Part shown: piece after piece, positions 12,152 to 18,042 of the stretch
How positions within the stretch are numbered: position 1 is the stretch's first letter
Layout: each line of letters opens with the position of its first letter
The notes under the pieces: generated by a model
What the model was told of the DNA's origin: nothing
Seen by the model: only the letters and a program-made list of their open reading frames with translations
Database searches by the model: none
IMG/VR virus record: IMGVR_UViG_3300029267_001812
Location: 1-28,950 of that record
Direction: 5' to 3' (one strand)
Source: a virus
Length of the DNA stretch: 28,950 nt
Program-made: the position numbers and the translations under genes

Positions 12152-12652
12152 ATGGCAAATAAAACTGAGATTAGAAAAGAACTTTTTGAGAAAGCTAAGG
12201 CTTCTGCTGAAGCTGGCGAAGAAGTTGTCATACAAAAGAAAAAAACTAAGACAGCTTTCAAAAAAGGTGGAAGCCCCGGCCCCGGTAGGCCAAAGGGTTT
12301 GACTGGTATCTACAAAGCTCGTGAGATACTCAATGAAGAGATGCCACACCTTATTAAGCATGCGATCAATATGGCGTACGACGGCGATGCAGGCGTCATG
12401 CGAGAGTTAATCAAAATCGGCATTCCGAAACTCAACGCTGCTGTTAATATCAGCGTCGATGCGAAACATGTTGATCAACAAGTCGCAGCTTTGTTCGAAG
12501 ATTTGAAGCACGGTGCTATCTCTGTGCACGAAGCACTTGAAGCAACAAAGACATTGAAGACTATCAATGAAATTAAAGAAGCACGCGAGACTCATCAAGA
12601 ATTGCTTGAGAAAATCAGCAAGATTGAAGAAGCAGTCGAAGCAGAAAGTTAA
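12152..12652 (+). CDS. Probable terminase small subunit
   Basis: 166 residues from ATG 12152; the longer frame upstream runs through two promoters and is rejected. A basic segment with KKGGSPGPGRPKG (about 37-49) is the 'GRPKG' entry common in phage small terminases. It is followed by helices YKAREILNEEMPHLIKHAIN and GDAGVMRELIKIGIPKL, typical of that family, and a C-terminal coiled coil (INEIKEARETHQELLEKISK). It would recognise the packaging site and load TerL. Position supports it: it converges with terL, the two stop codons interleaving in GTTAAC (12648-12653). Odd features are its separate rightward transcription and apparently leaderless start. Confidence 0.7.
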   Translation: MANKTEIRKELFEKAKASAEAGEEVVIQKKKTKTAFKKGGSPGPGRPKGLTGIYKAREILNEEMPHLIKHAINMAYDGDAGVMRELIKIGIPKLNAAVNISVDAKHVDQQVAALFEDLKHGAISVHEALEATKTLKTINEIKEARETHQELLEKISKIEEAVEAES

Positions 12653-14010
12653 CGTCGCACTCTCTCGTAGTCTTTTTGAATGAGCATATCTTTATTAATA
12701 AGTGAATGCTGCCAACCAACAAGCCCGTATTGAAATGCTGCGCTTGGATGACTTGACCAATCGTGCACTTCATCTGCAACAAATGACTTACTATTCTCAT
12801 CCCATTTTGATCGCGCAACTCTTAATGCTTCAATACCTAAGCTGCATCCTGCGAGCGAAAACTCACAATGCTTTAACATTAAACGTGCAACTTGAACCCG
12901 TTCAATAATTTTCATGCGCGGCACAACAATTATATTTCTCAATCCGTTCTGCATAAACTGAACTTTCCTGGTTTTCCCAGGGCCGTAGTCAATCTGCTCG
13001 ATGTCGTGCGGCATGAAGTGTGCGCCGTATTTTCTAAAGTTATATCTCTTTTGAATGTCTTGCAGTAATGTAATATAAAAGTCTGTTGATTTGTAATTGT
13101 GATTCACGTTTAAAAAATAATGAAAGCGAATGTTGTGACCTTGACCCGTTGCCTGAAAAAACCAGATTGAATTGGTGTCTCTGCTTCCCAAGTCCCAGCT
13201 TGTATACACTTCAAGCTCTGGGTCAACATAGATGTCTTGCTTTAATCTTCCTGAGTTTTCCAGCGCATTCATCTCTTCAGAAAAGAACGTTCCCTTGATT
13301 GCGACTTCTTCATCACAATAATACTCTTGCTTTATCTTATCTTCATCCATTCCGCTGTCGCGTTCAGCTTGAATGTCTGCGTCATCAAATATCCTGGAAC
13401 CATCAAGCTTTACTGTATCTTCTACCGTAAGCTTTCGACATGACCAGCTTTCATTTAATTTGTTTTGTTGAAATAAACGATAAGCATGTCCTTTACCAAA
13501 TGCGGTGTACACGAACATCGCAATGCCTTTTGATAATAAAAGAATGGGTCGCAGATAATCCCAAACTTCCGGGCTTGTTCTTTGAAATTCAGATATAAAA
13601 ATGCCTTTCAAGTTCGAACCGAGATGCGATGTGAGTATGCTATCAGCACCAGTTACATGAAGAATGCTGCCGTTCGTAAAATAGATTTTGCATGAATTAT
13701 TCAGCACTTTTTTAACGAGGCACTTCGGAATCATGTCAAGCCATCTTTTGCCGTTCAAGTCTTTGCCTTCCCAGATGACCGACCTGGCTTGCTCTTTCTT
13801 GGGCAGCGTATAAATATAATTGCCGGGGTGAATGTTTGCATACAACACAGCGGTGAAAAACATACAGTAATCTTTGCCGCCGCGACGATGCCAACATTGC
13901 ATAAAGAACCGCTTTTCTGATAGAAAAACATCGCGCATTAATTGCAACTGATGCAGGTAGGGAGTGAAGACTTCACTGAAAAAGTCAATAGTTTTGATTT
14001 CTTGGTTCAT
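12649..14010 (-). CDS. Terminase large subunit
   Basis: 453 residues. The ATPase domain has CWHRRGGKDYC (about 39-49; Walker A of the HRRxGKD type), GIFISEFQRTSP (about 136-147; Walker B with catalytic Glu) and VYTAFGKGHAY (about 168-177; coupling motif). The nuclease domain opens with YTSWDLGSRDTNSIWFFQ (Asp273), continues with HFMPHDIEQIDYG, and ends with VHDWSSHPSAAFQYG, the usual 'D.SH.adAfrY' closure. It powers DNA translocation into the prohead and cuts the concatemer. It is the last gene of the leftward 15862-12649 operon and overlaps the VRR-NUC gene by 26 bp. The portal it docks on is encoded 10 kb away. Confidence 0.93.
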   Translation of the reverse strand: MNQEIKTIDFFSEVFTPYLHQLQLMRDVFLSEKRFFMQCWHRRGGKDYCMFFTAVLYANIHPGNYIYTLPKKEQARSVIWEGKDLNGKRWLDMIPKCLVKKVLNNSCKIYFTNGSILHVTGADSILTSHLGSNLKGIFISEFQRTSPEVWDYLRPILLLSKGIAMFVYTAFGKGHAYRLFQQNKLNESWSCRKLTVEDTVKLDGSRIFDDADIQAERDSGMDEDKIKQEYYCDEEVAIKGTFFSEEMNALENSGRLKQDIYVDPELEVYTSWDLGSRDTNSIWFFQATGQGHNIRFHYFLNVNHNYKSTDFYITLLQDIQKRYNFRKYGAHFMPHDIEQIDYGPGKTRKVQFMQNGLRNIIVVPRMKIIERVQVARLMLKHCEFSLAGCSLGIEALRVARSKWDENSKSFVADEVHDWSSHPSAAFQYGLVGWQHSLINKDMLIQKDYERVRR

Positions 14011-14407
14011 TGTTTAAGTACGCATAAAAATGTTCGAGTGCTTCAATCGTGCTGCGTGGCACACAAGTATAGAGACCGAGATTGTGATGATGACGCAAGA
14101 ACGCTTCTTGTTCTTTTGTCAGCACCCCCCGCGGACTTTTGAATTCAAGCAGCATTGATGGATATATCTCGGTCGGATAGAGAATAATCAAATCAGATGC
14201 GCCTTTCAAAAGCCCTAGTTTTTTCAGATAAGCTAACATCGAAAAGCTTCGAGCGCCTTCATTTGGCACGCTTAACATTGACTTTGCAATGTCTGGGTGA
14301 CCTTCTTTGATTAGCGCAACAAACTCTGATTGAATCTGCGCTTCTTTGCCGAAGACAAGTCTACTCGTTCTCGGCTTCTTCTTTCTTCCATTCACTAAAG
14401 TCAACAT
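13985..14407 (-). CDS. VRR-NUC domain nuclease
   Basis: 140 residues from ATG 14407 (AAGGA upstream; a TTG one codon earlier is less likely). The VRR-NUC signature is complete: QIQSEFVALIKEGHP, SVPNEGARS ('h..NEg.R'), YLKKLGLLKGASDLIIL (Asp72), MLLEFKSPRGVLTKEQEAFL (Glu88, Lys90, Gln100). This PD-(D/E)XK subfamily includes phage enzymes that act on branched or looped DNA. Just before terL it may resolve replication branches before packaging, as phage resolvases do; that role is inferred. It overlaps genes on both sides, so is translated with them. Confidence 0.88.
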   Translation of the reverse strand: MLTLVNGRKKKPRTSRLVFGKEAQIQSEFVALIKEGHPDIAKSMLSVPNEGARSFSMLAYLKKLGLLKGASDLIILYPTEIYPSMLLEFKSPRGVLTKEQEAFLRHHHNLGLYTCVPRSTIEALEHFYAYLNNEPRNQNY

Positions 14408-14549
14408 CAATTCCTTCTGATGCTAAGACTGCTTCAATCATTTGCTCGGCCGGGCTGTCAATCTTCTTTGATGTAAAGCTGATGACGACTCCCGAGATAA
14501 TGCAAATTGCAATTAGAATGACTGCGCTGAAATCGAATAACTGTTTCAT
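14361..14549 (-). CDS. Small single-pass membrane protein, holin-region
   Basis: 62 residues with GGAG six bases before ATG. FSAVILIAICIISGVVISFT (about 7-26) is a membrane helix. The remainder is acidic, with PAEQMIEAVLASEGIDVDFS, resembling the 'PvEe.ae.vi...G.dvDls' tail of small phage membrane proteins found near lysis or packaging genes. It lies directly after the lysin gene, so holin or lysis regulator is a fair guess, though single-helix proteins of this tail type are usually unassigned. It overlaps the VRR-NUC gene by 47 bp. Confidence 0.6.
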   Translation of the reverse strand: MKQLFDFSAVILIAICIISGVVISFTSKKIDSPAEQMIEAVLASEGIDVDFSEWKKEEAENE

Positions 14550-14594
14550 GTCTCTCTCCGAGATGTGTTTATTCGAGCGTAGTTCTCTTCACTG

Positions 14595-15080
14595 TTAATT
14601 GCCAGCTGGGGGAGTGAACTTGCGAGCTTCTTTGAGCGCATACAAGAACACTTCTTTTGAATCAACATGCGGATTACAGTTATAGATTGTCTTGTAATAG
14701 TGATACATATCAATGTTCTGATACTTGTCTGGCAATGGTTGCGGGGACATCCAATACTTGAGCCGGGCAAATATTGTCGATAGTTTCAGGTCGGTCACTA
14801 AGTGCAGTGACGAGCAGGGAATATCAACGTTGTCGATAGCTCGAAGTACTCGCGCCTTGATGTTCTCTCGCGTATCAAGATAACGTTTAACATCAAGATA
14901 AGTCGCCGGTTCTATTTGAAAGATGCCAAGCGCGGGGCCGTTGAGCTGTTTGAGATGCGTGAGGCGGGACTCTGTGTAAGCAGTCGCGTACATCAAGTAC
15001 ACAGCTTCAATGCTGAACATCTTCATGTCATTCAGCGTCGGCTTGAGAACGTAATCTATAAAGTGTTGAGGGTGAATCAT
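14595..15080 (-). CDS. Transglycosylase-like lysin
   Basis: 161 residues. The lysozyme-like core is visible: YATAYTESRL (Glu37, the likely catalytic acid), then GPALGIFQIEPATYLDVKRY (about 48-67), matching the 'G..lGlfQi.p.T' segment of SLT-type transglycosylases. Cys and aromatic clusters (KYQNIDMYHYYKTIYNCNPH) follow. It would cut the glycan strand of peptidoglycan, either as endolysin or as virion-associated lysin; as there is no signal peptide it needs a holin. AAGGA lies seven bases upstream. It follows the four-arm repeat array and precedes the small membrane gene. Confidence 0.75.
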   Translation of the reverse strand: MIHPQHFIDYVLKPTLNDMKMFSIEAVYLMYATAYTESRLTHLKQLNGPALGIFQIEPATYLDVKRYLDTRENIKARVLRAIDNVDIPCSSLHLVTDLKLSTIFARLKYWMSPQPLPDKYQNIDMYHYYKTIYNCNPHVDSKEVFLYALKEARKFTPPAGN

Positions 15081-15110
15081 ATTGCAGTCCTTTGCTTGGT
15101 TGTTCTTGCT

Positions 15111-15154
15111 TAACCGAATTCGGTTAAATTTAACCGAATAAAATCTATTCGGTT
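15111..15154. repeat. Four-arm AACCGAAT inverted-repeat array
   Basis: TAACCGAATTCGGTTA (15111-15126) is a perfect 16-bp palindrome. It is followed by AACCGAATA (15132-15140) and TATTCGGTT (15146-15154), a 9-bp repeat with 5-nt loop. All four arms share AACCGAAT, so RNA from this region could fold in alternative pairings, or DNA could bind two dimers with centres 24-25 bp apart. It lies between the 31-residue gene (whose stop is at its edge) and the lysin, 31 bp upstream of the lysin start. Confidence 0.75.
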
Positions 15155-15240
15155 GTTTTCTGCTGCGTGATTAAACTTAACGCCAGTCCAGGTTTTTCAT
15201 CTGAATCCATTTCATTGTAATTAAATTGCTCTGCGCTCAT
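15145..15240 (-). CDS. Very small protein (31 aa), coupled
   Basis: ATG 15240 overlaps the preceding stop in ATGA, and GGAG directly abuts the ATG. It reads MSAEQFNYNEMDSDEKPG followed by LALSLITQQKTTE and stops at TAG 15145-15147, inside the repeat array. The product is acidic at the start and has no recognised motif. Coupling is the main support; it could be merely an open frame. Confidence 0.35.
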   Translation of the reverse strand: MSAEQFNYNEMDSDEKPGLALSLITQQKTTE

Positions 15241-15698
15241 CTCCGTAGCACTCCTTCCAGCTTAATTTTGCAACTTCTGTTACGCTCTTCAGCGGACTGC
15301 TCTGACTTGAGCCTGTTTATTTCTGACTGCAAAAACCACGGGTTTTGCTCTTCAATGCTGTTAAGTTCTTCTCGCAGTTGCGCACTAACCCTCCAGCCGC
15401 CACGCGCACCGGGAATAGAGTTGGGGTTTACCTCAAGCAAGCCCTCCTCTTTAAGCCGGCTTCTTTGCACTTTCAAGTTGTGCTTTGACAGCAACGGAAA
15501 GTGATACCTGATAACAGATGCGCCATCTTTGATGTAGTTTTTCTTTTCAACATGCATCCAGTAGAACAATACAATCGCCTTGTTCATGTCAGTTAATTCA
15601 TGAAAAGACCGCAATCGCTTTTTCTGTTGTCCTGCTTCAATGTGTTGGGAAATTTCTTCTCTCACAATTTGCCTAATTATGCTTTCTAGTTCGCTCAT
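15237..15698 (-). CDS. Helical, possible winged-helix regulator
   Basis: 153 residues. The N-terminus (ELESIIRQIVREEISQHIEA) is a coiled-coil-like helix. The middle has KAIVLFYWMHVEKKNYIKDG, then LSKHNLKVQRSRLKEEGLLE and GARGGWRVSAQLREEL, where a helix followed by a Gly-rich wing resembles a winged-helix domain. The C-terminus is a charged helix. A role in late-gene control is possible given its place at the head of the lysis/packaging operon, but the family is not recognised. Both start and stop overlap neighbours in ATGA. Confidence 0.5.
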   Translation of the reverse strand: MSELESIIRQIVREEISQHIEAGQQKKRLRSFHELTDMNKAIVLFYWMHVEKKNYIKDGASVIRYHFPLLSKHNLKVQRSRLKEEGLLEVNPNSIPGARGGWRVSAQLREELNSIEEQNPWFLQSEINRLKSEQSAEERNRSCKIKLEGVLRR

Positions 15699-15862
15699 TT
15701 GTCTCTCTCTTCAATAATTTCAACTCTCTTGTGATGTTCACTAACTCGCATCAAGCTCGGCTCAACAATAAAGTGAAACGCCGCTTTCACAAACAAAAAC
15801 GTCAACAGAACTCCAAGTATCAATGCTAGAACTCTTTCCAACTTTTCTTGTCCTGTCTCCAT
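15695..15862 (-). CDS. Small membrane protein (55 aa), first gene of packaging/lysis operon
   Basis: ATG 15862 to TGA 15695-15697 gives 55 residues. GGGCGGAA precedes the start. The segment VLALILGVLLTFLFVKAAFH (about 11-30) is a membrane helix, followed by a charged helix (VSEHHKRVEIIEERDK). An N-terminal short stretch and long hydrophilic tail fit a single-pass protein. It overlaps the next gene in ATGA. Small membrane proteins at this place may be holin or antiholin candidates; there are two in this operon. Confidence 0.6.
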   Translation of the reverse strand: METGQEKLERVLALILGVLLTFLFVKAAFHFIVEPSLMRVSEHHKRVEIIEERDK

Positions 15863-16236
15863 TTCCGCCCTCTTTTCTAAGTCAGTGTTCCCAAGTTCAA
15901 ATAATGGCTGTTATATGAACTTCATAGTTGGTTATCATTCATCTTCTAACCGCGCTATTTCAGTCAACAGACTTGGAACTTTCATCACAAAAAAAGTACA
16001 CAAGATTGCATAAGTTGACTGTTCAACATCCAAGCCGCACACAATATCAAGCAGCAGATACAAGCCGACTGCTTCTAATAAAAATGTGGGTGGCGCGGGC
16101 AAAAGTTTCATTGTCGACTATACTTACATGGACAGCCGGACCCACTCAACTAACTTCCGATACCCATGCCGGAAAGCTCATGTGGTCACTCCTAGTCAGC
16201 GTTAAAAGGATTAACAGAGACACAGGAGGGATTACC
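15863..16236. other. 374-bp divergent leader before the capsid gene
   Basis: This separates the leftward 55-residue gene from the major capsid gene, so it must hold promoters for both. No clear -35/-10 pair stands out for the capsid; TATACT occurs near 16120 with a poor -35. Stems: GTTGA/TCAAC (16013-16026), GTGGGT/ACCCAC with adjacent GGC/GCC (16086-16094 with 16135-16145), and TTCCG/CGGAA (16155-16174). An open frame runs through much of it in phase with the capsid gene and another carries one in-frame stop at 16011-16013, but neither has a ribosome site. I treat it as a structured 5' leader. Confidence 0.5.
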
Positions 16237-17076
16237 ATGTCTCAAGATTTAGACCAAATTCTCATCGAGCAATTCTTAAGTGAAGCTCACATCGAATTCC
16301 AATCAAAAGGCTTTTTGTTAGAGCAAGCTGTTCGCATGAAGACAGGAACAAAAGGAACCAGCGTTCACTTTCCTGTTTTTGGCAACGGAATTGCTAACCA
16401 AAAAGCACCACAGGATACCGTCACACCTTTGAACATTTCATCTAGAGATGTCTCAGTGACATTGGAAGATTGGTATGCAGCTGAATATGTAGACCGCTCT
16501 TTCAAAAACAAAATCGCTGTTAATGCAACAAGCGAATACTCACAAATTTGTGCGATGGCTTTGGCTCGTCGTTCAGATCAAATGGTCATCGACGCTGCAA
16601 CAGCTGTGACTTATGCAGCCTCCCCAACATCAGCTCAGGGCACAGACATCGTGGCTGGCGGTACCGGGTTCACCTGGGACAAGTTCCGAGCAATGGTTAA
16701 AGCCCACAGAGCTAGAGCAGCCGGTGGCGACATCTATTGTGTGATGGATGCCGAAGCTGAAGAAGATTTGATTAACGAACAAGAGTTAACAAGCTCTGAC
16801 TTTGTCAATCAAAAAGCCATTGCAGGCGACGGCTTAAACGGTATGACGATTATGGGCGTTCACTTCATTGTGTTGCCTGATATGCCAGAAGGTGGGTTGC
16901 CAAGCGGTGTTGCGTACAGCTGGAACAAAATGGCAATGGGTATGGCAATGTCTGAAAAACTTGGCGGCGACATCAGCTGGGAAAACAAACACGCATCCTA
17001 TCTAGTGAACATGTGGTTAGAAGCTAACGCTGTCAACATCGACCCACTCGGCTCTGTTCGCGTCAACTTTGTTTAA
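16237..17076 (+). CDS. Major capsid protein
   Basis: 279 residues from ATG 16237, which has AGGAGGG six bases upstream; the in-frame extension upstream is rejected for lack of a site. The sequence fits podoviral coat proteins: a start rich in helix (DLDQILIEQFLSEAHIEFQS), VTLEDWYAAEYVDRS (E-loop/P-domain type), then ARRSDQMVIDAATAVTYAAS. The C-terminus VAYSWNKMAMGMAMSEKLGG leads into a segment ending VNIDPLGSVRVNF, the usual '...A.....idp.G.v.v' closure. Presumed HK97 fold, main shell of the head. It starts the late operon and is followed 14 bp later by a small capsid-associated gene and a terminator. The scaffold gene is on the opposite strand 15 kb away. Confidence 0.88.
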   Translation: MSQDLDQILIEQFLSEAHIEFQSKGFLLEQAVRMKTGTKGTSVHFPVFGNGIANQKAPQDTVTPLNISSRDVSVTLEDWYAAEYVDRSFKNKIAVNATSEYSQICAMALARRSDQMVIDAATAVTYAASPTSAQGTDIVAGGTGFTWDKFRAMVKAHRARAAGGDIYCVMDAEAEEDLINEQELTSSDFVNQKAIAGDGLNGMTIMGVHFIVLPDMPEGGLPSGVAYSWNKMAMGMAMSEKLGGDISWENKHASYLVNMWLEANAVNIDPLGSVRVNFV

Positions 17077-17090
17077 GGGAGTAAACAATT

Positions 17091-17363
17091 ATGGCTTTTG
17101 ATATTAAATACATGCAGAAAGTAAGTGCAGGCGAAGCAAGCGATGGCTTGAACGTTTGGTCTTACAATGGAACTGCGACTGGTTCTAACGAAGCTCAAGC
17201 AACCATTGCTGGCTCTGGATATCTCAATAACTTCCAGTCTAGTGTTGCAAGCGCAACTGGCCCCTTGAAAGTGGGTGACAGTATTTTCTTAAATGGAAAT
17301 GACACCAACGCTCATGTTGCCGTGACTGCTGTAACACCTAACGTGACAGTTGCCGCATTCTAA
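17091..17363 (+). CDS. Small capsid-associated (decoration-like) protein
   Basis: 90 residues, Ser/Thr/Ala/Gly-rich and probably all beta: DGLNVWSYNGTATGSNEAQA, then GSGYLNNFQSS, VGDSIFLNGND, AHVAVTAVTPNVTVA. GGGAG lies nine bases before the ATG. Small beta proteins directly after the coat gene are common in podoviruses and decorate or stabilise the shell, or form head fibres; I infer this from position and composition. The two genes are expressed above the downstream tail genes because a terminator follows. Confidence 0.65.
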   Translation: MAFDIKYMQKVSAGEASDGLNVWSYNGTATGSNEAQATIAGSGYLNNFQSSVASATGPLKVGDSIFLNGNDTNAHVAVTAVTPNVTVAAF

Positions 17364-17388
17364 TAAAGCGTAAACTTCCTCAACCCTT

Positions 17389-17410
17389 GGGGGCATCACC
17401 GCCCCCTTTT
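17389..17410 (+). terminator. Intrinsic terminator after the capsid genes
   Basis: GGGGGC (17389-17394), loop ATCACC, GCCCCC (17401-17406), then TTTT. The perfect 6-bp G:C stem with T-tract is a clear intrinsic terminator, placed between the capsid pair and tail genes, 15 bp before the next ATG. With a short T-run it should allow some read-through, making coat mRNA far more abundant than tail mRNA. Confidence 0.8.
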
Positions 17411-17424
17411 CTTAGGGAGAAACG

Positions 17425-18042
17425 ATGCCAATCACTATCGCATCAGCTCAAACTGACATTGAAATAATCAATCAAGCTATCATGTTGTGCGGGCGAACGA
17501 GCATTGTTTCTGTCCAAACCAATGATAAATTCTCAACAGATGCTGCAGCGTTCTACGGTTCGCTGGTTCAATCAGAGCTTTCATCTAATCGATGGCGCTT
17601 TGCATTAAAGTACGCAGACATGGGAACACTTACAACGCTGACCCCAGAGTTTGAGGGTTGGCAATTCTACTGGGATTTACCAGGAGATTTGTTGATGCTG
17701 CATCGCATTGACCCTTGGGTAAATTACACTGTGTTCGGCGAGCGTGTTCTAACAACAACCAACGAAGGTCTTACTGCCATATACTCTCAATCCGTTCCGG
17801 TTTCAAAATGGCCAGAAGCTTTCAAGATGTATATCATCTATGCGTTGGCAGACATGCTTGCCATCTCTGTTACAACATCTAACCAGCTGCTTGGAAGAAT
17901 TAGGGATGGGCTGCAAACCTGGCAAGCTCGAGCACTGTTTGCCGATGGGCAGAACTCACCAAACCGCACACTACGCAGCAGCCCTTGGGTGAACGCAAGA
18001 TTCAAATGGGGTAACGGCAACAGAAACTATTGGAGTAGATAG
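17425..18042 (+). CDS. Tail tubular protein A (T7 gp11-like)
   Basis: 205 residues, near the T7 gp11 length (196). Signature parts: EIINQAIMLCGRTSIVSV at the start ('..N..L..iG...I.s'), VQSELSSNRWRFALKYADM, then the WQFYWDLPGDLLMLHRID block ('...y.lP.D.l.i..v') and WPEAFKMYIIYALADMLAIS. It forms the ring joining portal and tail nozzle. AGGGAGA precedes the ATG. Its stop TAG shares a base with the GTG start of the next gene, so the two are coupled. Confidence 0.9.
   Translation: MPITIASAQTDIEIINQAIMLCGRTSIVSVQTNDKFSTDAAAFYGSLVQSELSSNRWRFALKYADMGTLTTLTPEFEGWQFYWDLPGDLLMLHRIDPWVNYTVFGERVLTTTNEGLTAIYSQSVPVSKWPEAFKMYIIYALADMLAISVTTSNQLLGRIRDGLQTWQARALFADGQNSPNRTLRSSPWVNARFKWGNGNRNYWSR

Noticed and set aside
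14546-14770. 74-codon leftward frame within the lysin gene
   Set aside because: Out of frame with the lysin, whose Glu and GxxQ motifs are intact; no ribosome site.
16006-16014. TTGCATAAG as a third copy of the palindromic operator
   Set aside because: Only the left half matches; there is no right arm and no -35 at the right distance.
15928-16236. 103-codon N-terminal extension of the capsid protein
   Set aside because: The frame is open but lacks a ribosome site and looks random, whereas ATG 16237 follows a strong AGGAGGG.
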